Notes under the pieces: generated by a model
The model's input: the letters and a program-made list of their open reading frames with translations, nothing else
Told to the model about the DNA's origin: nothing
Databases searched by the model: none
Translations under genes and position numbers: made by a program
Shown here: positions 33,790 through 45,514 of the stretch, piece after piece
Layout of the letters: each line of letters starts with the position of its first letter
Position numbering within the stretch: position 1 is the stretch's first letter
Source: Cacajao melanocephalus
Lineage: Eukaryota; Chordata; Mammalia; Primates; Pitheciidae
Length of the DNA stretch: 64,000 nucleotides
Reading direction: 5' to 3'
Assembly: GCA_963573385.1 (NCBI GenBank)
Contig: CAUYLG010044450.1
Coordinates: 1 to 64,000, forward strand

Positions 33790-35040
33790 ATAGTGGTGAC
33801 ACTTTCAGATGTTACTTATTCAATAATAATATTGGCTGGGATTCAAGCTCAGGAGATTCTCTTGATAAATAAACTTGAAGCAAGAGAATCTCTTAAAGAC
33901 AACTGTTTTGCTGATCCACTTTTTCTCTGCAACGTTGATCACGAATATGTTTTACCTTGACAATTCAAGTAAGCCCTGAAGCAGATTTCACTTTTACAGT
34001 CACCTTTTGATTATTCAAAGGCTAGTTATCCAGTGTATGAGTAAGGATTCTGACCAGAATTTCTGGCCAGACTGGATGATTGGTCAGCTGTGGCAGCGTT
34101 AGTTGCATTTAGAAAAACAATACATGGGGGTAGGGAGGATGTTGTAATTTCATAGACGCAACACAGAGCTTTCACAGGATATACAGAATTTTATGCAGAG
34201 TCGTTTATTAGAGGCTCAGATGGAAAGGAAAGAGGAATCTGTTTTTTTCTATCATCTTCTCTTATTGGATCTTATGTAAAATTTCCGAGTGTTTCACTCT
34301 TAAGAGCATGTATTCCGTACTTAAAAAGGAACTGGGTTATTTGCTGCATGCCACATAGTGAGTCTGTCACATTTGATGACTGAACTCTTCCTCAGAGGGA
34401 ATCACTTATATTTTACTTTAGGAGCCCCGCTACAGGACTCACCTGGTAATACAGGTTTTATATTTTGCCATTGACTTTTATGCTATCCCGTTTTCTAGTG
34501 GACAGTCTGCTGCCTAAACCATTCCCGAATCAAGTTCCGAGTGTTGGATACTCAGGATGATGGAGCTCCATCTGGGGAAATTTACTATGAGTTTTATTGT
34601 GAGAAATGGATCTTCACATGACTCTCCTGCTGAAGAGTCAGTGACTCACCAAAGAAGGAAGCAGAATTAACATGGAGCATCTGTTTGACTCGGCAAATTC
34701 CTACTTTCAGGGAACTGTGGGATTTAAACAGTGTGGTGCTGCAGATTTTGCACATATCAAGTCCAGAGAAATATGGAGTGGCTACAGGGGTGCGATGGAG
34801 CTGGCTAGCAAATGTGGACTGTGCACACCTCTTCCTAACTCTGAGCTCAGTGACATCATGTTGTACCTTAATATAGATCATGGTTGAAATATTTGCCACA
34901 GAGTTGGCAAATGCTACAAATCATTGCCTACTTTTCATTTTCTTCCTGGAAAGCCAGTTGTTAAACATTTACCAGCACACCAGTGGTCCAATGTACCTAA
35001 AGCATCAATTTTATTTTAATTATTATTTTTTTCTCTAATA
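33790..35040. other. Unassigned sequence
   Basis: Contains a perfect 12-bp hairpin (33853-33864 with 33881-33892). Opposing frames of 101 (-) and 71 (+) codons at 34594-34899 have no recognised domain. AGAGTTGGCAAATGCTACAAA at 34900-34920 matches part of the unrecognised repeat at 10685. Confidence 0.4.
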
Positions 35041-35041
35041 C

Positions 35042-35235
35042 AGAGGCTGTCACGACGTGGTCCTTGGATCAGCAATATCAGCATCACCTAGGAGCTTGTT
35101 AGAAATGCAAATTATCTGGCCCCACCCCGAGCCTGCTGAATCACCCTCTTGGGGTGGGTCTCGGGATTCCCTTTTAGTAAGCCCTCCCTCCTACGTGTAT
35201 TTGATGTATACTAAAATATGATAACCACTGCTCTA
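35042..35235. mobile_element. MER5-like hAT DNA transposon
   Basis: CACGACGTGGTCCTTGGATCAGC, CAGCATCACCTAGGAGCTTGTTAGAAATGC, CCCCACCCCGAGCCTGCTGAATC and GGGTGGGTCTCGGGATTC follow MER5-type order, ending at ATAACCACTGCTCT. Confidence 0.8.
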
Positions 35236-35554
35236 AGAGCTAGGTAATTGAGGGAGAAGAAACTATGTTTAATTAACTGTAGGATGACGATAATTGAATG
35301 ATTAATTATCTCATACCTGTCTCATTGAACTTATTAAGGTTTCAGAGATACTTCCTCAATGGATTGCTAATTATAGCACCCACAGTGGGTAGTGGTGGGG
35401 GTGTGTCAAAACTATCACTTCCAGGGTTCATAGCAGATGGAAACACACCATTCATCACCCAGTGTTCTCTTTCTTTATCTGAAACCACTGCGAATAGGCA
35501 GGTAATATCAGTAAATATGGTAACGGGGCTACTATATTTTTAGCTGGGCTAAAA
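35236..35554. other. Unique sequence
   Basis: Nothing recognised. Confidence 0.4.
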
Positions 35555-35728
35555 GTCAGAATCCCCTACATGGTTTGTTAAACCATGGATTGCTGGGGCC
35601 CAGGTCTAGAGTTTCCCATTCCTTGGGTCTGACTGGGGCCTGAGAATTTTCATTTCTAAACAAGTTCCCAGGTGATAATCATGCCGCTGGTCCAGGTGCC
35701 ACTCTTGGAGAACCACTGCTCTAGACCA
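35555..35728. mobile_element. MER5-like hAT DNA transposon, second copy
   Basis: GTTAAACCATGGATTGCTGGGGCCC, TGACTGGGGCCTGAGAATTTTCATTTCTAAACAAGTTCCCAGGTGATAATC and CTTGGAGAACCACTGCTC are diagnostic of the MER5 group. The left end is missing. Confidence 0.8.
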
Positions 35729-36459
35729 TCTTTTGAATTATCTGCTTTTGTGTGATTTCTGCTTCTCAGGTTTTTGTTCTCTCTTGTTCTACATTTAGCT
35801 TGACTGTAATTTCTCCTCAAGGAGGGTACAGCCCACATCCTATGGGGCATGGTTTTTAATATGCAGGAGCCTGCTGAGCCCTCCATTTACTTTCAAGATA
35901 TTATTCAGAGTCATAATGCACTTTGTCATTCGTCTTCCTTCTCTTACTAAGTTTTTACAGGTTCAGTACTTTGCTATTGTGTCAGATGGAGCTCAGCTGC
36001 TTCCTTTCTGCAGTGTTTATGGCCTTATGATTCACACCCTTAACAGATCATTCAGATCACTCACCAGGTTGAACGGGGTGTTTCCCCTCGTCTTTGAATA
36101 GACTTTACTTATTTTCTTTGAATAGGATAACTTAATGCACCCGAGTTTCATTCTTTTCTTATTGTACTCTCCACAACCGAATAAGAGCTCTTTCCAGTGT
36201 ATAAAAAGCACAGTTCAAAGTGTTTAGTGGTTTGAACTGTGTTCTAGGGTGAAAAGATTTAAAAGATTTTTCACGAGAGCTCTAGGAGGCCTTGCATGCC
36301 TTATTGTTGAGCTCAATCGGGATACCTACAACTTTTTTCATGAACACTAAGAATGCAGCATTTAAATATGAGTGGTTCATACTGTTATCTGATTTTCATT
36401 TCTTAAAGTCACATCTTCAAATAACTTATGTTCTCTGCTAAAGTGGAGGAGGAAGATTT
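35729..36459. other. Unique sequence
   Basis: No gene or repeat recognised. Confidence 0.4.
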
Positions 36460-36700
36460 TAGATGAAGACCTCTCAGTCCCTCAATAGTTGTGTAACCTT
36501 GGGTAGGTCACTGAGTTTGCTGTATTTCACTTTTCTCATCTATAAAATGGAAATGATGCCATCTGTACTGTTTATTTCATAGAACTAGTGTGAGGATCAC
36601 AATGATATTTCTGAAAGTGTGTTGTAAATTCAAAAATCCTGTGTAAATGTGAAGTATTATTGTTAATGTCCCTTGTAATACTCAGCACAGTCAGGATACA
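36460..36700 (+). mobile_element. MIR SINE
   Basis: AGTTGTGTAACCTTGGGTAGGTCACTGAG, TTTTCTCATCTATAAAATGGAAATGATG and GTGTGAGGATCACAATGATA follow the MIR core and right part. Confidence 0.85.
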
Positions 36701-37152
36701 GAGTGGACCCTTGGGACATAATATCTTGCACATGTGTGTGTATGGCAGGGTGTCTTTTATAGATCTGTGAAAGCCAACACTCAAAACAGCATCTGATTAT
36801 CCACTTAATTGCTAAACTGACTATGGTATGTGAGTACCCATAATAGGTACAAAAGCTAAGTATTTGCTGGACTGTAGAAGGCAGGAAAAGTTGAGGATTG
36901 GCTGCTGCCCTTAAAAACTTGTGTTGGCATTCTCTATCTAGGAACTAGGAAGACATACCAAGGAGTTGAGTGGGTTATTGAAAGAACAAGGGGACAATAA
37001 ACCCTATTGTTGGTCTTTGAGAAGGTACCTTCCCAGTGACATTTTGGTTGGACAACTAGGCTCTTTTTCTTGATGGTAAAGGTCTACTTATTGGGACCAA
37101 GGGCAGGATGGGTAACGCTTCTTAGGTATCCAAAATACAAAAATAGCAAGCT
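36701..37152. other. Unique sequence
   Basis: Nothing recognised. Confidence 0.4.
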
Positions 37153-37157
37153 GGTGT

Positions 37158-37195
<38 letters not shown>

Positions 37196-37212
37196 CTGTG
37201 TATGTGTGTGTT
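37153..37212 (+). repeat. (GT)n microsatellite
   Basis: Long GT tract with TATG, TATC and TGTATG interruptions; about 18 uninterrupted units in the centre. Confidence 0.97.
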
Positions 37213-37444
37213 TATGATATGTGAAACAGGATTTGTGAAATCCTGTATAGTCCATCTTGAGAAAACACATGGAAAGGGAGCCTTTCTCTCCCTGTTGGGC
37301 TCTCATGGTGTTCAGAAAATTGGATATGTAGTCACTTGAGATTTTGTAGTACAGTACCATGAAATTCATCTCAGTCATGTATTTGACAATTACCTGTACT
37401 ATTCAAATGAAATCACATAAGAGTATTGGAGCAAGTGTCTAGGG

Positions 37445-37600
37445 ACACACGACTTCCATACGTATTAGCTTGTTGATGGTGAGTAAGTCAATTATCTTCT
37501 CTGAAACTTAATTTCCTGATCTATAAAACAGAAATAATAAGCCCTGACTTGTTTACTTTCTCTGAATTGCAGACGAAATAATGTATATAAAATAATTTGT
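37445..37600 (+). mobile_element. MIR SINE (diverged)
   Basis: GGTGAGTAAGTCAATTATCTTCTCTGAAACTTAATTTCCTGATCTATAAAACAGAAATAATA resembles the MIR core (GCAAGTTACTTAACC...TCATCTGTAAAATGG). Confidence 0.65.
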
Positions 37601-38224
37601 CAACTAAAAACATGCTAGAAATGTATTGTTTTTAAAATGCTTATTCTATAAGGATTTGCATTTAGTCAATGCAATTGTGTTTATTATAGAGTTAAAACCA
37701 AGCTAGAAAAATGTGGTTTGGATGAAAAAATCTTTAGGTGGATTCAGTGACAACTGAACAGTCACGTGCAGTAGGTCTAGGTTCATGCATTAAGCCTCCT
37801 GGCAGATTGGCTAGCAACAGCTCTGCCCTCCCTATTCGGTGTCCTCACTACAACCTGAATGAAGACACGCAAGACATGCTCTTTAGATTCTTCAATGATT
37901 CAGACCTCAGAGGACTACCTAGCAGCATGAATGGCAGATCCAAAATTCAATTTGATCTTAAAAGGCAGAAACAATGATCTGAAAGCACCAAGATAAAATG
38001 TAACATGGATATAAATAAAATTCTTCTTTTAGAGTAAAAATAATCTATCGCACAAATTCAGGAAGGGGGTGAACTGCCTTGGAGGAAGTTGATATGAGAC
38101 CATCTGGGGTTTTTAGGTGTCTACAGGCTCAAATAGAATGTGATGCACTTGCTTTGAGGAAAGAAAAGTTCTGAATAGAAAAATATGGCTGCTTCCTAGA
38201 GTGATCTAGTGTTCAGAAATCTAG
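37601..38224. other. Unique sequence
   Basis: A 79-codon plus-strand frame (37738-37977) shows no domain. Nothing else recognised. Confidence 0.4.
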
Positions 38225-38400
38225 CTACTAAGTCGGGGATTAGAGCTCTGGTCCTCACTCTGCCATTGTCTCACAGTGTGACCTTGCTAGGGTCATTTAA
38301 TGTCTCTCAGCTTCAGTTTTTCTGACCTTTAAAATGAGAAGTTTAGGCTGAGTTATTTCTGAGATTGCTGCTAGCTAAAAGAATCTGTGACTTTGAGTTG
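38225..38400 (+). mobile_element. MIR SINE
   Basis: TCGGGGATTAGAGCTCTGGTCCTCACTCTGCCATTG, AGTGTGACCTTGCTAGGGTCATTTAATGTCTCTCAG and TTTCTGACCTTTAAAATGAGAAG follow MIR order. Confidence 0.78.
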
Positions 38401-39394
38401 GGTCATAAAAAACCTTTCCTTCCTTTATTCGAGAAATGATATATCCATAACTAGTAGGAAGACAAATTAATTATAGAGATGCATTGAGGACTAAAACTAT
38501 AATATATGTGTATATCTTTTTATTTTCTCAGTGATTGTGGCATTTAATTTAATTTTCTTGGCTTCGCCAATGACCTCCTCAAAAATAATATATTTTTCAA
38601 CCTATTTTTCGTAACTGGTGTGCCTTAAGAATATTTTTTGGAACTTCAGATTTTCCTGTAACTTTCAGGTACAAATCCCAGCAGGGTCCAGCTGGCTCAC
38701 TTTCCTTCTAAGACAAATAAATTGAACTGTATGTGCTTTTACAGTATGTGGTCTTAGATATCTACACGAGACTTTCAAAAATTAAGGCCCTGTTTACTGC
38801 TTGTAGACATATACAGGGTCTCCGTCCTCTCTTTATAAGAATATCAGTTTATCATTAAAACTATAGAGTAATTATTGCTGCCAAAATGAGTGTAGTTTTT
38901 TCCTAACTTTTAGAAGTATTATGTCTTTGATATGAGCTTTAATTGAGCAGTGAATGACTTAGTGGTTTGCAGTGCCTAGGGGTTTTACAATGTGCTAAGT
39001 TTTTTGGGATGAATGGCTGTGTACATATGTATTTTGTTCAGTGTTTTAGAGCACCTGACGAAATTAATTCCTTTCTTTATGTTATTTGTTTATGTAGGAT
39101 TTGCTCTATATTCCATGCAGTTGAATTCCCTGTCTTGTTTTATCTGTTTACCTTATCCTTATTCATTTTTGTAAGCTTGAACTGTGTCTTAACAAATGGA
39201 ATGAATTAATCAGAATATCTAATCCCTGAAGATATCAGATAAAAGAGAATTCATCACATTGAAGACATTGTGCTAGAAAAATAATGGATTGTTTTCATGC
39301 TTCTTTCCCTTCTTCCCTCTTTCCCCTTCCTCTCTCCTCTGCTTTCCTCCATCTCACCATCCTTCCCTTTTTTCTTTTGTTTTTTCTTTACACA
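38401..39394. other. AT-rich unique sequence
   Basis: Contains a pyrimidine-rich patch (39300-39390). No gene or repeat family recognised. Confidence 0.4.
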
Positions 39395-40010
39395 ACTCTA
39401 TTGAATTGCTACTGTGTGCTAGGTAGGTTGAGGATTTACTATCTAGTAAAATATCTGCTGCCTTCTTGGTGCTTATAGTCTGGGAGAGGAATCACTCCAC
39501 TGAACAACTGAAGTGCCAACTGGTGGAGAGACAGCTCAATCATGAAAGCCAGAGAAAGCATCCCAGAAAAGATTTCAAACCTGAGAGCTGAGGGTGGATT
39601 AACAATTAGTGGAATGAAAGCTTGGATTGAGCATAGGAAATGTTCTAGACAGAGAGCAAGAATATGGTAAAGTCTTGGGATGGGAAAAAGCATAGACAAT
39701 TAAGACATTTTAAAAGTCAGAATGAATGAAGCCTGGTACACAAGGGAAGATGGGCAAGAAATGAGATTGAAGGGGCACAATCTTACAAAGGCCTTATGGC
39801 TTATGGATCCAAAGGGCATCAGGGAATCATTGGAGAGTTTAAAGAAGGCAAATAACATGCCCAGATTTTCATTTTTAAAAGACCATTATTTTTCCTGCAG
39901 AATAGAGATCTATTTGGAAGGACATAAGATTGATTATTGTAGTAGTCCAGGTGAAAGATGATGATGATGATGATGCATTGGATCGGGAGAGGCCGTTTCA
40001 TGGGAACAAA
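39395..40010. mobile_element. Ancient LINE-like repeat (L2-related?)
   Basis: TTGCTACTGTGTGCTAGG, TGGTGCTTATAGTCTGGGAG, then ACAAAGGCCTTATGGCTTATGG, AATCATTGGAGAGTTTAAAGAAGGC and TGTAGTAGTCCAGGTGAAAGATGATG follow a familiar ancient mammalian repeat order (CTATTGCAGTAGTCCAGG...). It ends in a short GAT repeat (39958-39976). Family name uncertain. Confidence 0.5.
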
Positions 40011-40204
40011 GCTTTGGAATCGTTGTTTCATTTTTAGGTAACTGTGTTTAAAGCTGTCATTTAAAAAAACAGATAAAACATTTTTTTTTCTTTTTTATGA
40101 CTATTTCTATTTGAGGACATAAGAGTAGCTTAAAGAATAAATTAGTAGTTGTGAGGGATTGAGGTATTTAGAATAGATTTCTAGGTGCTGCATTGGTTTA
40201 AGCA

Positions 40205-40340
40205 GAAGAAGGAGCACTAGTAGAAGCAGAGTGGGAGCTCTGAATTTAAACCCCAGTTTTGCTACAAATGAACTCTCTGACTACAGGTAAATAGCTTCAC
40301 CTCTGTAGGTACTTCTTTCAATTCTAATCTTCCATGACTC
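40205..40340 (+). mobile_element. MIR SINE (diverged)
   Basis: GAGCTCTGAATTTAAACCCCAGTTTTGC, CTGACTACAGGTAAATAGCTTCACCTCTG resemble the MIR head and core. Confidence 0.6.
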
Positions 40341-40654
40341 TGTGGATGCTCCCATAAGAAAATTCTAGGAAAGAAAAACCTCCAGATATTTGTTTGCATT
40401 TTAAATATCTTAATACTGTTTTAATTCTCATTGGTATACATATTGAAATTCTAGATTCAACAAGTGAGAAGCTTTGCTAACAATATCATGAATCAGAAAC
40501 TACAAAATTATTAATCTGGTATTATAAATCAGGTTGTTTTTCTATCTTGCATACCTGCTTGTAGACATGAGAGACTTTGAGGTCTGTGAAAATGAGCCAG
40601 ATAAATTTAACTTTTGAGAATGGAAATCTTTAGTAGTGAGAAATGAAGTTAATG
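40341..40654. other. Unique sequence
   Basis: Nothing recognised. Confidence 0.4.
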
Positions 40655-40815
40655 TATGGAGTGGTTTCCAAACTTGGGTCCACTACTAGTGCCCATTTGG
40701 TCATATAAAAATCCCCCGTGGGAGATTGGTAAAATACACCTCCCTGGTCTATCCTCATAGCTTCTGATCAGTAGGTGGTGGGGTAAGGCCAATAGGAATG
40801 GGTGCTGTGCTCTAA
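40655..40815. mobile_element. MER5-like hAT DNA transposon
   Basis: GTGGTTTCCAAACTTGGGTCC, GGGAGATTGGTAAAATACACC and CTTCTGATCAGTAGGTGGTGGGGTAAGGCC match MER5-type text at moderate identity. Confidence 0.6.
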
Positions 40816-40819
40816 AAGG

Positions 40820-40938
40820 CAGTGTTTTCCAAAGTGTGGTTCATGAAATTGCATTAGTTTGTTTTTGTTTTGTTTTGTTTTTTTGCAAAATGTTTCTTGA
40901 AAAGGTGTTTGGAGGTAAAATAAATTTGAGAAACACTG
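40820..40938. mobile_element. Short hAT-like element with TIRs
   Basis: CAGTGTTTTCCAAA at the left and TTTGAGAAACACTG at the right are inverted repeats (12 of 14). They enclose about 119 bases with a GTTTT-rich centre. No clear 8-bp TSD. Confidence 0.5.
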
Positions 40939-40941
40939 TAG

Positions 40942-41263
<322 letters not shown>

Positions 41264-41276
41264 CTATAATGCATTT

Positions 41277-41964
41277 ATAGATTAATGCATTTGCATATTA
41301 GAAATTCTGAGATATCCAACATGAAAGAACGAGTTAAACTTTATTCCTGTGTTCCTCTGACTCATTTGGCCCTTAGCCACTTTTACTGGAATATCTATTA
41401 ACAGCTCTTACAACTGGCATTTCATAAAGGGAGTTTACAAGATGTACCAGAGTCGTTTTTTCTAGCCGTTGACATGGAGTGGCCCAAGGATATCCATCGT
41501 TTATTGTTTAAGCAAAGACATACCTTTATGGAATTACTGAGGGAACATAGATAAATACTTTGGCTGCAAAATAGACAGGCCTATTTTGTCAACAAGCTAC
41601 CTGGCTGTCATGTGGGTTGTGTGTATTGCATTACATGACTCTTCACATTTACGCTATGTGAATGGCACCTCCATAGAGCTGTGCAGTCACAGTATGTAAC
41701 CTGCCAACCCCTCTGTGGCTGCTCTGTCTGACCTGTATGGGGGCTGACCCTGTGACTCTGTTTTCACTAGAATCAGAAATCATTCTTGTGAATTATCTCT
41801 CCCAGATTGTGACTCTCCAAATGTAGGTCCCTAATAATTTGTCTTCAATAATGCAGTACAAAATAGTTGGGTTTTAATAAAATAATAAAGCTGTTTCCAT
41901 AAGCTATACCCTAACACTTAAGTGTCCTAAAATGAGCGCATCTTTATTGCTGTCCTCAGAAGAA
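41277..41964. other. Unique sequence
   Basis: Nothing recognised. Confidence 0.4.
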
Positions 41965-42260
41965 GCTGATATTCATCATTAGATGTATCATTGATCAAAA
42001 TGTAGTTCCTTTATCATTTACCAACAATTTCTTAATAACCATGTGGCAAGCAACATACTGGGCACTGGGGAAACAAAGGAACAAAGAATGGTTTCTGCTT
42101 TTCAAATAGAACAGTTTAAGGGAAATTGCCATGTACACAGATGGTTATAATACATTGTGGTAATAGTTACAATGGAGTTAAATGCAAGGGGCAATTGGAG
42201 CATAAAGAATAAAATACTTAAGTCGGCCTAGGGGAATTAGGAAAGATTTCACAGAAGAAA
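41965..42260. mobile_element. Ancient LINE-like fragment (L2-related?)
   Basis: AACATACTGGGCACTGGGGAAACAAAGG, GTTATAATACATTGTGGTAATAGTTACAATGG and AGGAAAGATTTCACAGAAGAAAC follow the order of a common old mammalian repeat. Low identity. Confidence 0.45.
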
Positions 42261-42884
42261 CTAGTTTGGTTTAGTCTGGTTCTGATTTTTCTTCTGAAAC
42301 CCTATGCTGACTCTGCTATTGAATTACCAGGAGATAGTTTAGATTTTGCTGCTTTGCATATGCTCATGTGCTTTTCAAAAATAAATTGTGTTTATGTAAT
42401 AATTTTTACCTTTTCTCCTCACTCATCATTTCCATCTTGATATTACTTTGAATTATACCCTCCACAATAGTGTTAGTTTCAGCTGAGTGTTCACATTTCT
42501 GATACAAGCTAATAGAATTTTTCATTTGCTTTTGGTTTGCAGATGTTGAACACATGGCTCTTAAGCATGGCATTATTCTTGTAAGGATGACAGGCTTCAA
42601 ACATTTTGATTAGTACCTCAATTTTACCCACTTCTCCATTTTGAAATGAGCCTGTGTTTTATATCGTCTCAATTTCATCTCTTACAAAGCTCTGGCATTC
42701 AGAAAGGCAATTTTTTTTTCTCCACTTTTATATCTACCAAGCTGTTATGAGACTTTTAGAAAGGCTTGATAGCTTTTAGTTTCAGAAATGGAATATTTTA
42801 CTTAATTTTTCAAAGAGCTCAAAGAAATATACCTGTGTTGGGAATAAATACACATTGCCTGTTTGCAAGATCTTGCATCCATAT
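42261..42884. other. Unique sequence
   Basis: Nothing recognised. Confidence 0.4.
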
Positions 42885-43090
42885 AGCATTTTGTAGTTTG
42901 TATTTTATCTGCATTATTTCATGTAGCTCTCACAACGGCATTTGAAATATGAGGAAACTGGATCTTAGTGAGGTTTAGTGAGTTATTCCACATAATATAA
43001 CTAGTCATTGTTGAGTCAGTGACAGAACCAGGACTCAAACAGACTCTAGTTTCCAGTTACCAGACTTTTGCCACTATATTGTATAGCAGA
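42885..43090 (-). mobile_element. MIR SINE
   Basis: TCTGCATTATTTCATGTAGCTCTCACAACGGC, ATATGAGGAAACTGGATCTTAGTGAGGTTTAGTGAG, GACAGAACCAGGACTCAAACAGACT and CCACTATATTGTA are the MIR core and head, reversed. Confidence 0.85.
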
Positions 43091-43106
43091 ACAATATTGC
43101 TATATG

Positions 43107-43622
43107 CTAGGTACAAAGGGAAGCTGAAGATGAAGTCATCTTTGGTAATGCAAATGCAAAAATGGAAAGAATCATTGTTAATGATTTGAGTAAAAGATTA
43201 TGCAGAGCATGAAAGAAAGCAAGTAAGTTAATATACATGTTGAATATGGTAGGCAAGTATAGTAAAGGAAGGCAAGAAGGTGGAGCTGATTTGGTGTTTG
43301 ATGAAGCAGCACTATAGCCAGCAGGACAGGTTAAAACAAAAAGAGTAAAAATTGCAAAAAAGACACAAAGAGGAAAAGAAAGGAGGCTACTGAATGGGAG
43401 GTGGACATGGATAGGAAGCTGGCCAAGGAGACTGACACTAGTAGGCAGCCTGCAGCTGGAGCCTGCGCCATCTTCATTCTGAGGTTGCGGTGTCTTACAC
43501 GCTAATTCTCCACGGCCAAAGTTGATGCTGCAGGTGTTAGTCAAGGAGAAATTTTCAGTAAAGATATAGTCAATTTTTGAAAGATCATATGTAACTTGGT
43601 GTAGTACAGCCACACAAGTCAT
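43107..43622 (-). other. Longest open frame in the window, 171 codons, unrecognised
   Basis: A minus-strand frame of 171 codons. The middle is hydrophobic (FSSLLSFPLCVFFAIFTLFV) and could span a membrane, but the opposite strand is purine-rich (GGAAAAGAAAGGAGG), which by itself yields Leu/Phe/Ser-rich translation. No family recognised, no promoter or splice context seen. Probably chance or an old repeat; listed because it is the longest open frame here. Confidence 0.2.
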
Positions 43623-44079
43623 GTCACTGTCTCCAGATTAAAGAGCCAGGCTGGAGGCTGGGGGTGGGACAGTAATTGGAAAGTGGTGGTGGAAGGGTTT
43701 AGGTTAAGTTTATTTTGGATACTGTGAAAAGCCAGATCAAATGGCTACTCTATGATATGTAATTGGCATTATATCATAAGCCCATAGCAGAGATCTGATG
43801 TGTTCATTTTCTAAAAACTGCAATCACTTTGAAGTTACCAGGATACAATCATAGTGAGAGACAGTTTTTCAGTCCGTAGCAGATTAATGAGCTAAAATAT
43901 ATATCTCTAACTACTTAGAATGAGAGAATATTCATACTATTTCTCAAGTACTCATGTAATAGTTCAAAAATTAAAATTGTTTGGAGCTTACTTTGGGCTT
44001 AAACCTCAGAAAATAATACAAATCTCCATTATCTTACAGTAAATATTATAAATAAATATACTAATAAATAATAAATTAG
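43623..44079. other. Unique sequence
   Basis: Nothing recognised. Confidence 0.4.
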
Positions 44080-44091
44080 AAACCAAACATT

Positions 44092-44310
44092 CCAGGCTGG
44101 ACAACATGACAAACCCCCGTCTCTATTAAAATACACAAATTAGCCAGGTATAATGGTGTGAGCCTGTAGTCCCAGCTACTCAGCAGACTGAGGTGAGCAG
44201 ATCACTTGAGCTTGGGAGGTTGAAGCTGCAGTGAACTGTGATCCTACCACTGCAGTCTGTCCTGAGCGACAGGGCAAGACCCTGTCACAAGCAAACAAAT
44301 ACAGACAAAC
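44092..44310 (+). mobile_element. Alu, 5'-truncated, with perfect TSD
   Basis: Begins inside the left monomer at CCAGGCTGGACAACATGAC and runs through the right monomer (AGCCTGTAGTCCCAGCTAC, AGCTGCAGTGAACTGTGATC) to a CAAACAAATACAGACAAAC tail. AAACCAAACATT stands at 44080-44091 and 44311-44322, so the copy was truncated during insertion, not by later deletion. Confidence 0.96.
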
Positions 44311-44559
44311 AAACCAAACATTTAATTACATAGATGTGTTTAGCAGTTTTATTGCTCTATCATTGACATATGATAAATTGCACATATTAAATGGGTACTA
44401 TTTTGGTAAGACTGACATATGTCTATCAAAAAGAACTGACCACACTATCAAGAAACATATTGAACATCCCTAAATTTTCCTAGTGCCCTTTTGTAACCCC
44501 TTCCTTTGGAAGGAACAAGTGAAATTTTCTTTCACTACTCCCCTAAAACTCCATCCTAA

Positions 44560-44960
44560 ATGACACTTGGATAAGAAGGGAAATTGAATGTGTACAGCAT
44601 TGGATTGACGACTATAAGCAATTTTATATATACACGTTGAACTAAAAAAGTAGACAGTAGGAATTCAGAGAAGGATGATTTTAGGAGAAGACAGGAGCGT
44701 TTAGAAACAATTCTTAGGGCCTGGGGAGTTGAATTTGATCTGGAACAGGCAGAATGAGTTGGGAGAGCATTTTGGCTTTGGGGTAAGGGATGACAAAGTG
44801 AAGCCAGAAATGAGGACTCCACCATCCTGGGACAGTGAGATGACTTCTTTGACCCAAACAGAAACACTGTAGAAAATAGAGTTTGGCTAGCTTGTAGAAG
44901 ATCTTAAAAATGAGGCTAAGTGTGGATTTAAGATAAAAAGGAACAATTGAAAACTTTGTT
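44560..44960. mobile_element. Ancient LINE-like fragment (L2-related?)
   Basis: CAGGAGCGTTTAGAAACAATTC, GGAACAGGCAGAATGAGTTGGG, GATGACAAAGTGAAGCCAG and TAGAAGATCTTAAAAATGAGGC loosely follow the same ancient repeat seen at 39395. Assignment weak. Confidence 0.3.
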
Positions 44961-45010
44961 TTTAACTAGGGTAAGTTATCTAATTCATTCATTTATTTAT
45001 TCATTCAAAA

Positions 45011-45300
45011 GGCCAGGTGTGGGGACTCACACCTATAATCCCAGCACTTTGTGGGGGCCGAGGTGGGCAGATCAATTGAGGTCAGGAGTTTTGAGACCAG
45101 CCTGGCCAACATAAAGCAAAACCTTGTCTCTACTAAAAATACAAAAAGTAGCTGGGTGTGGTGGTGCACAGCTGTAATCCCAGCTCCTCAGGAGGCTGGA
45201 GAAGAAGAATAGCTTGAGCCTCGGAGACAGAGGTTGCAGTGAGCTGAGATTGCACCACTGCACTCCAGCCTGGGCAACAGAGTGAGACTCCATCTCAAAA
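45011..45300 (+). mobile_element. Alu (AluS-like), full length
   Basis: GGCCAGGTGTGGGGACTCACACC through ACTCCAGCCTGGGCAACAGAGTG to CATCTCAAAAAATA. Preceded by TTTATTTATTCATTCAAAA; no convincing TSD because both flanks are AT-rich. Confidence 0.97.
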
Positions 45301-45375
45301 AATATATAAATAGTTTTTATTTATATAAATAAATAATATATATACATAATTTTTATTTATATAAATATATATATT
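45300..45375. repeat. AT-rich low complexity
   Basis: ATATATAAATA and TTTATTTATATAAATA motifs recur, probably expanded from the Alu tail. Confidence 0.8.
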
Positions 45376-45466
45376 TTTACTGAGCTCCCACTATATGTCA
45401 GCATTGTTTTAAGTGCTTATGAATGTGCTTTTAATATGTAGCCATTTGTAAGGGCATACTCTGCCT

Positions 45467-45491
45467 TGTGTGTGTGTGTGTGTGTGTGTGT
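45467..45491 (+). repeat. (TG)n microsatellite
   Basis: About 12 TG units. Confidence 0.95.
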
Positions 45492-45514
45492 ATAATTTGT
45501 TTTTCTAAATAAAC

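Noticed and set aside
34594..34899. Opposing open frames of 101 (-) and 71 (+) codons
   Set aside because: No known motif in either and they overlap on opposite strands; no further support.
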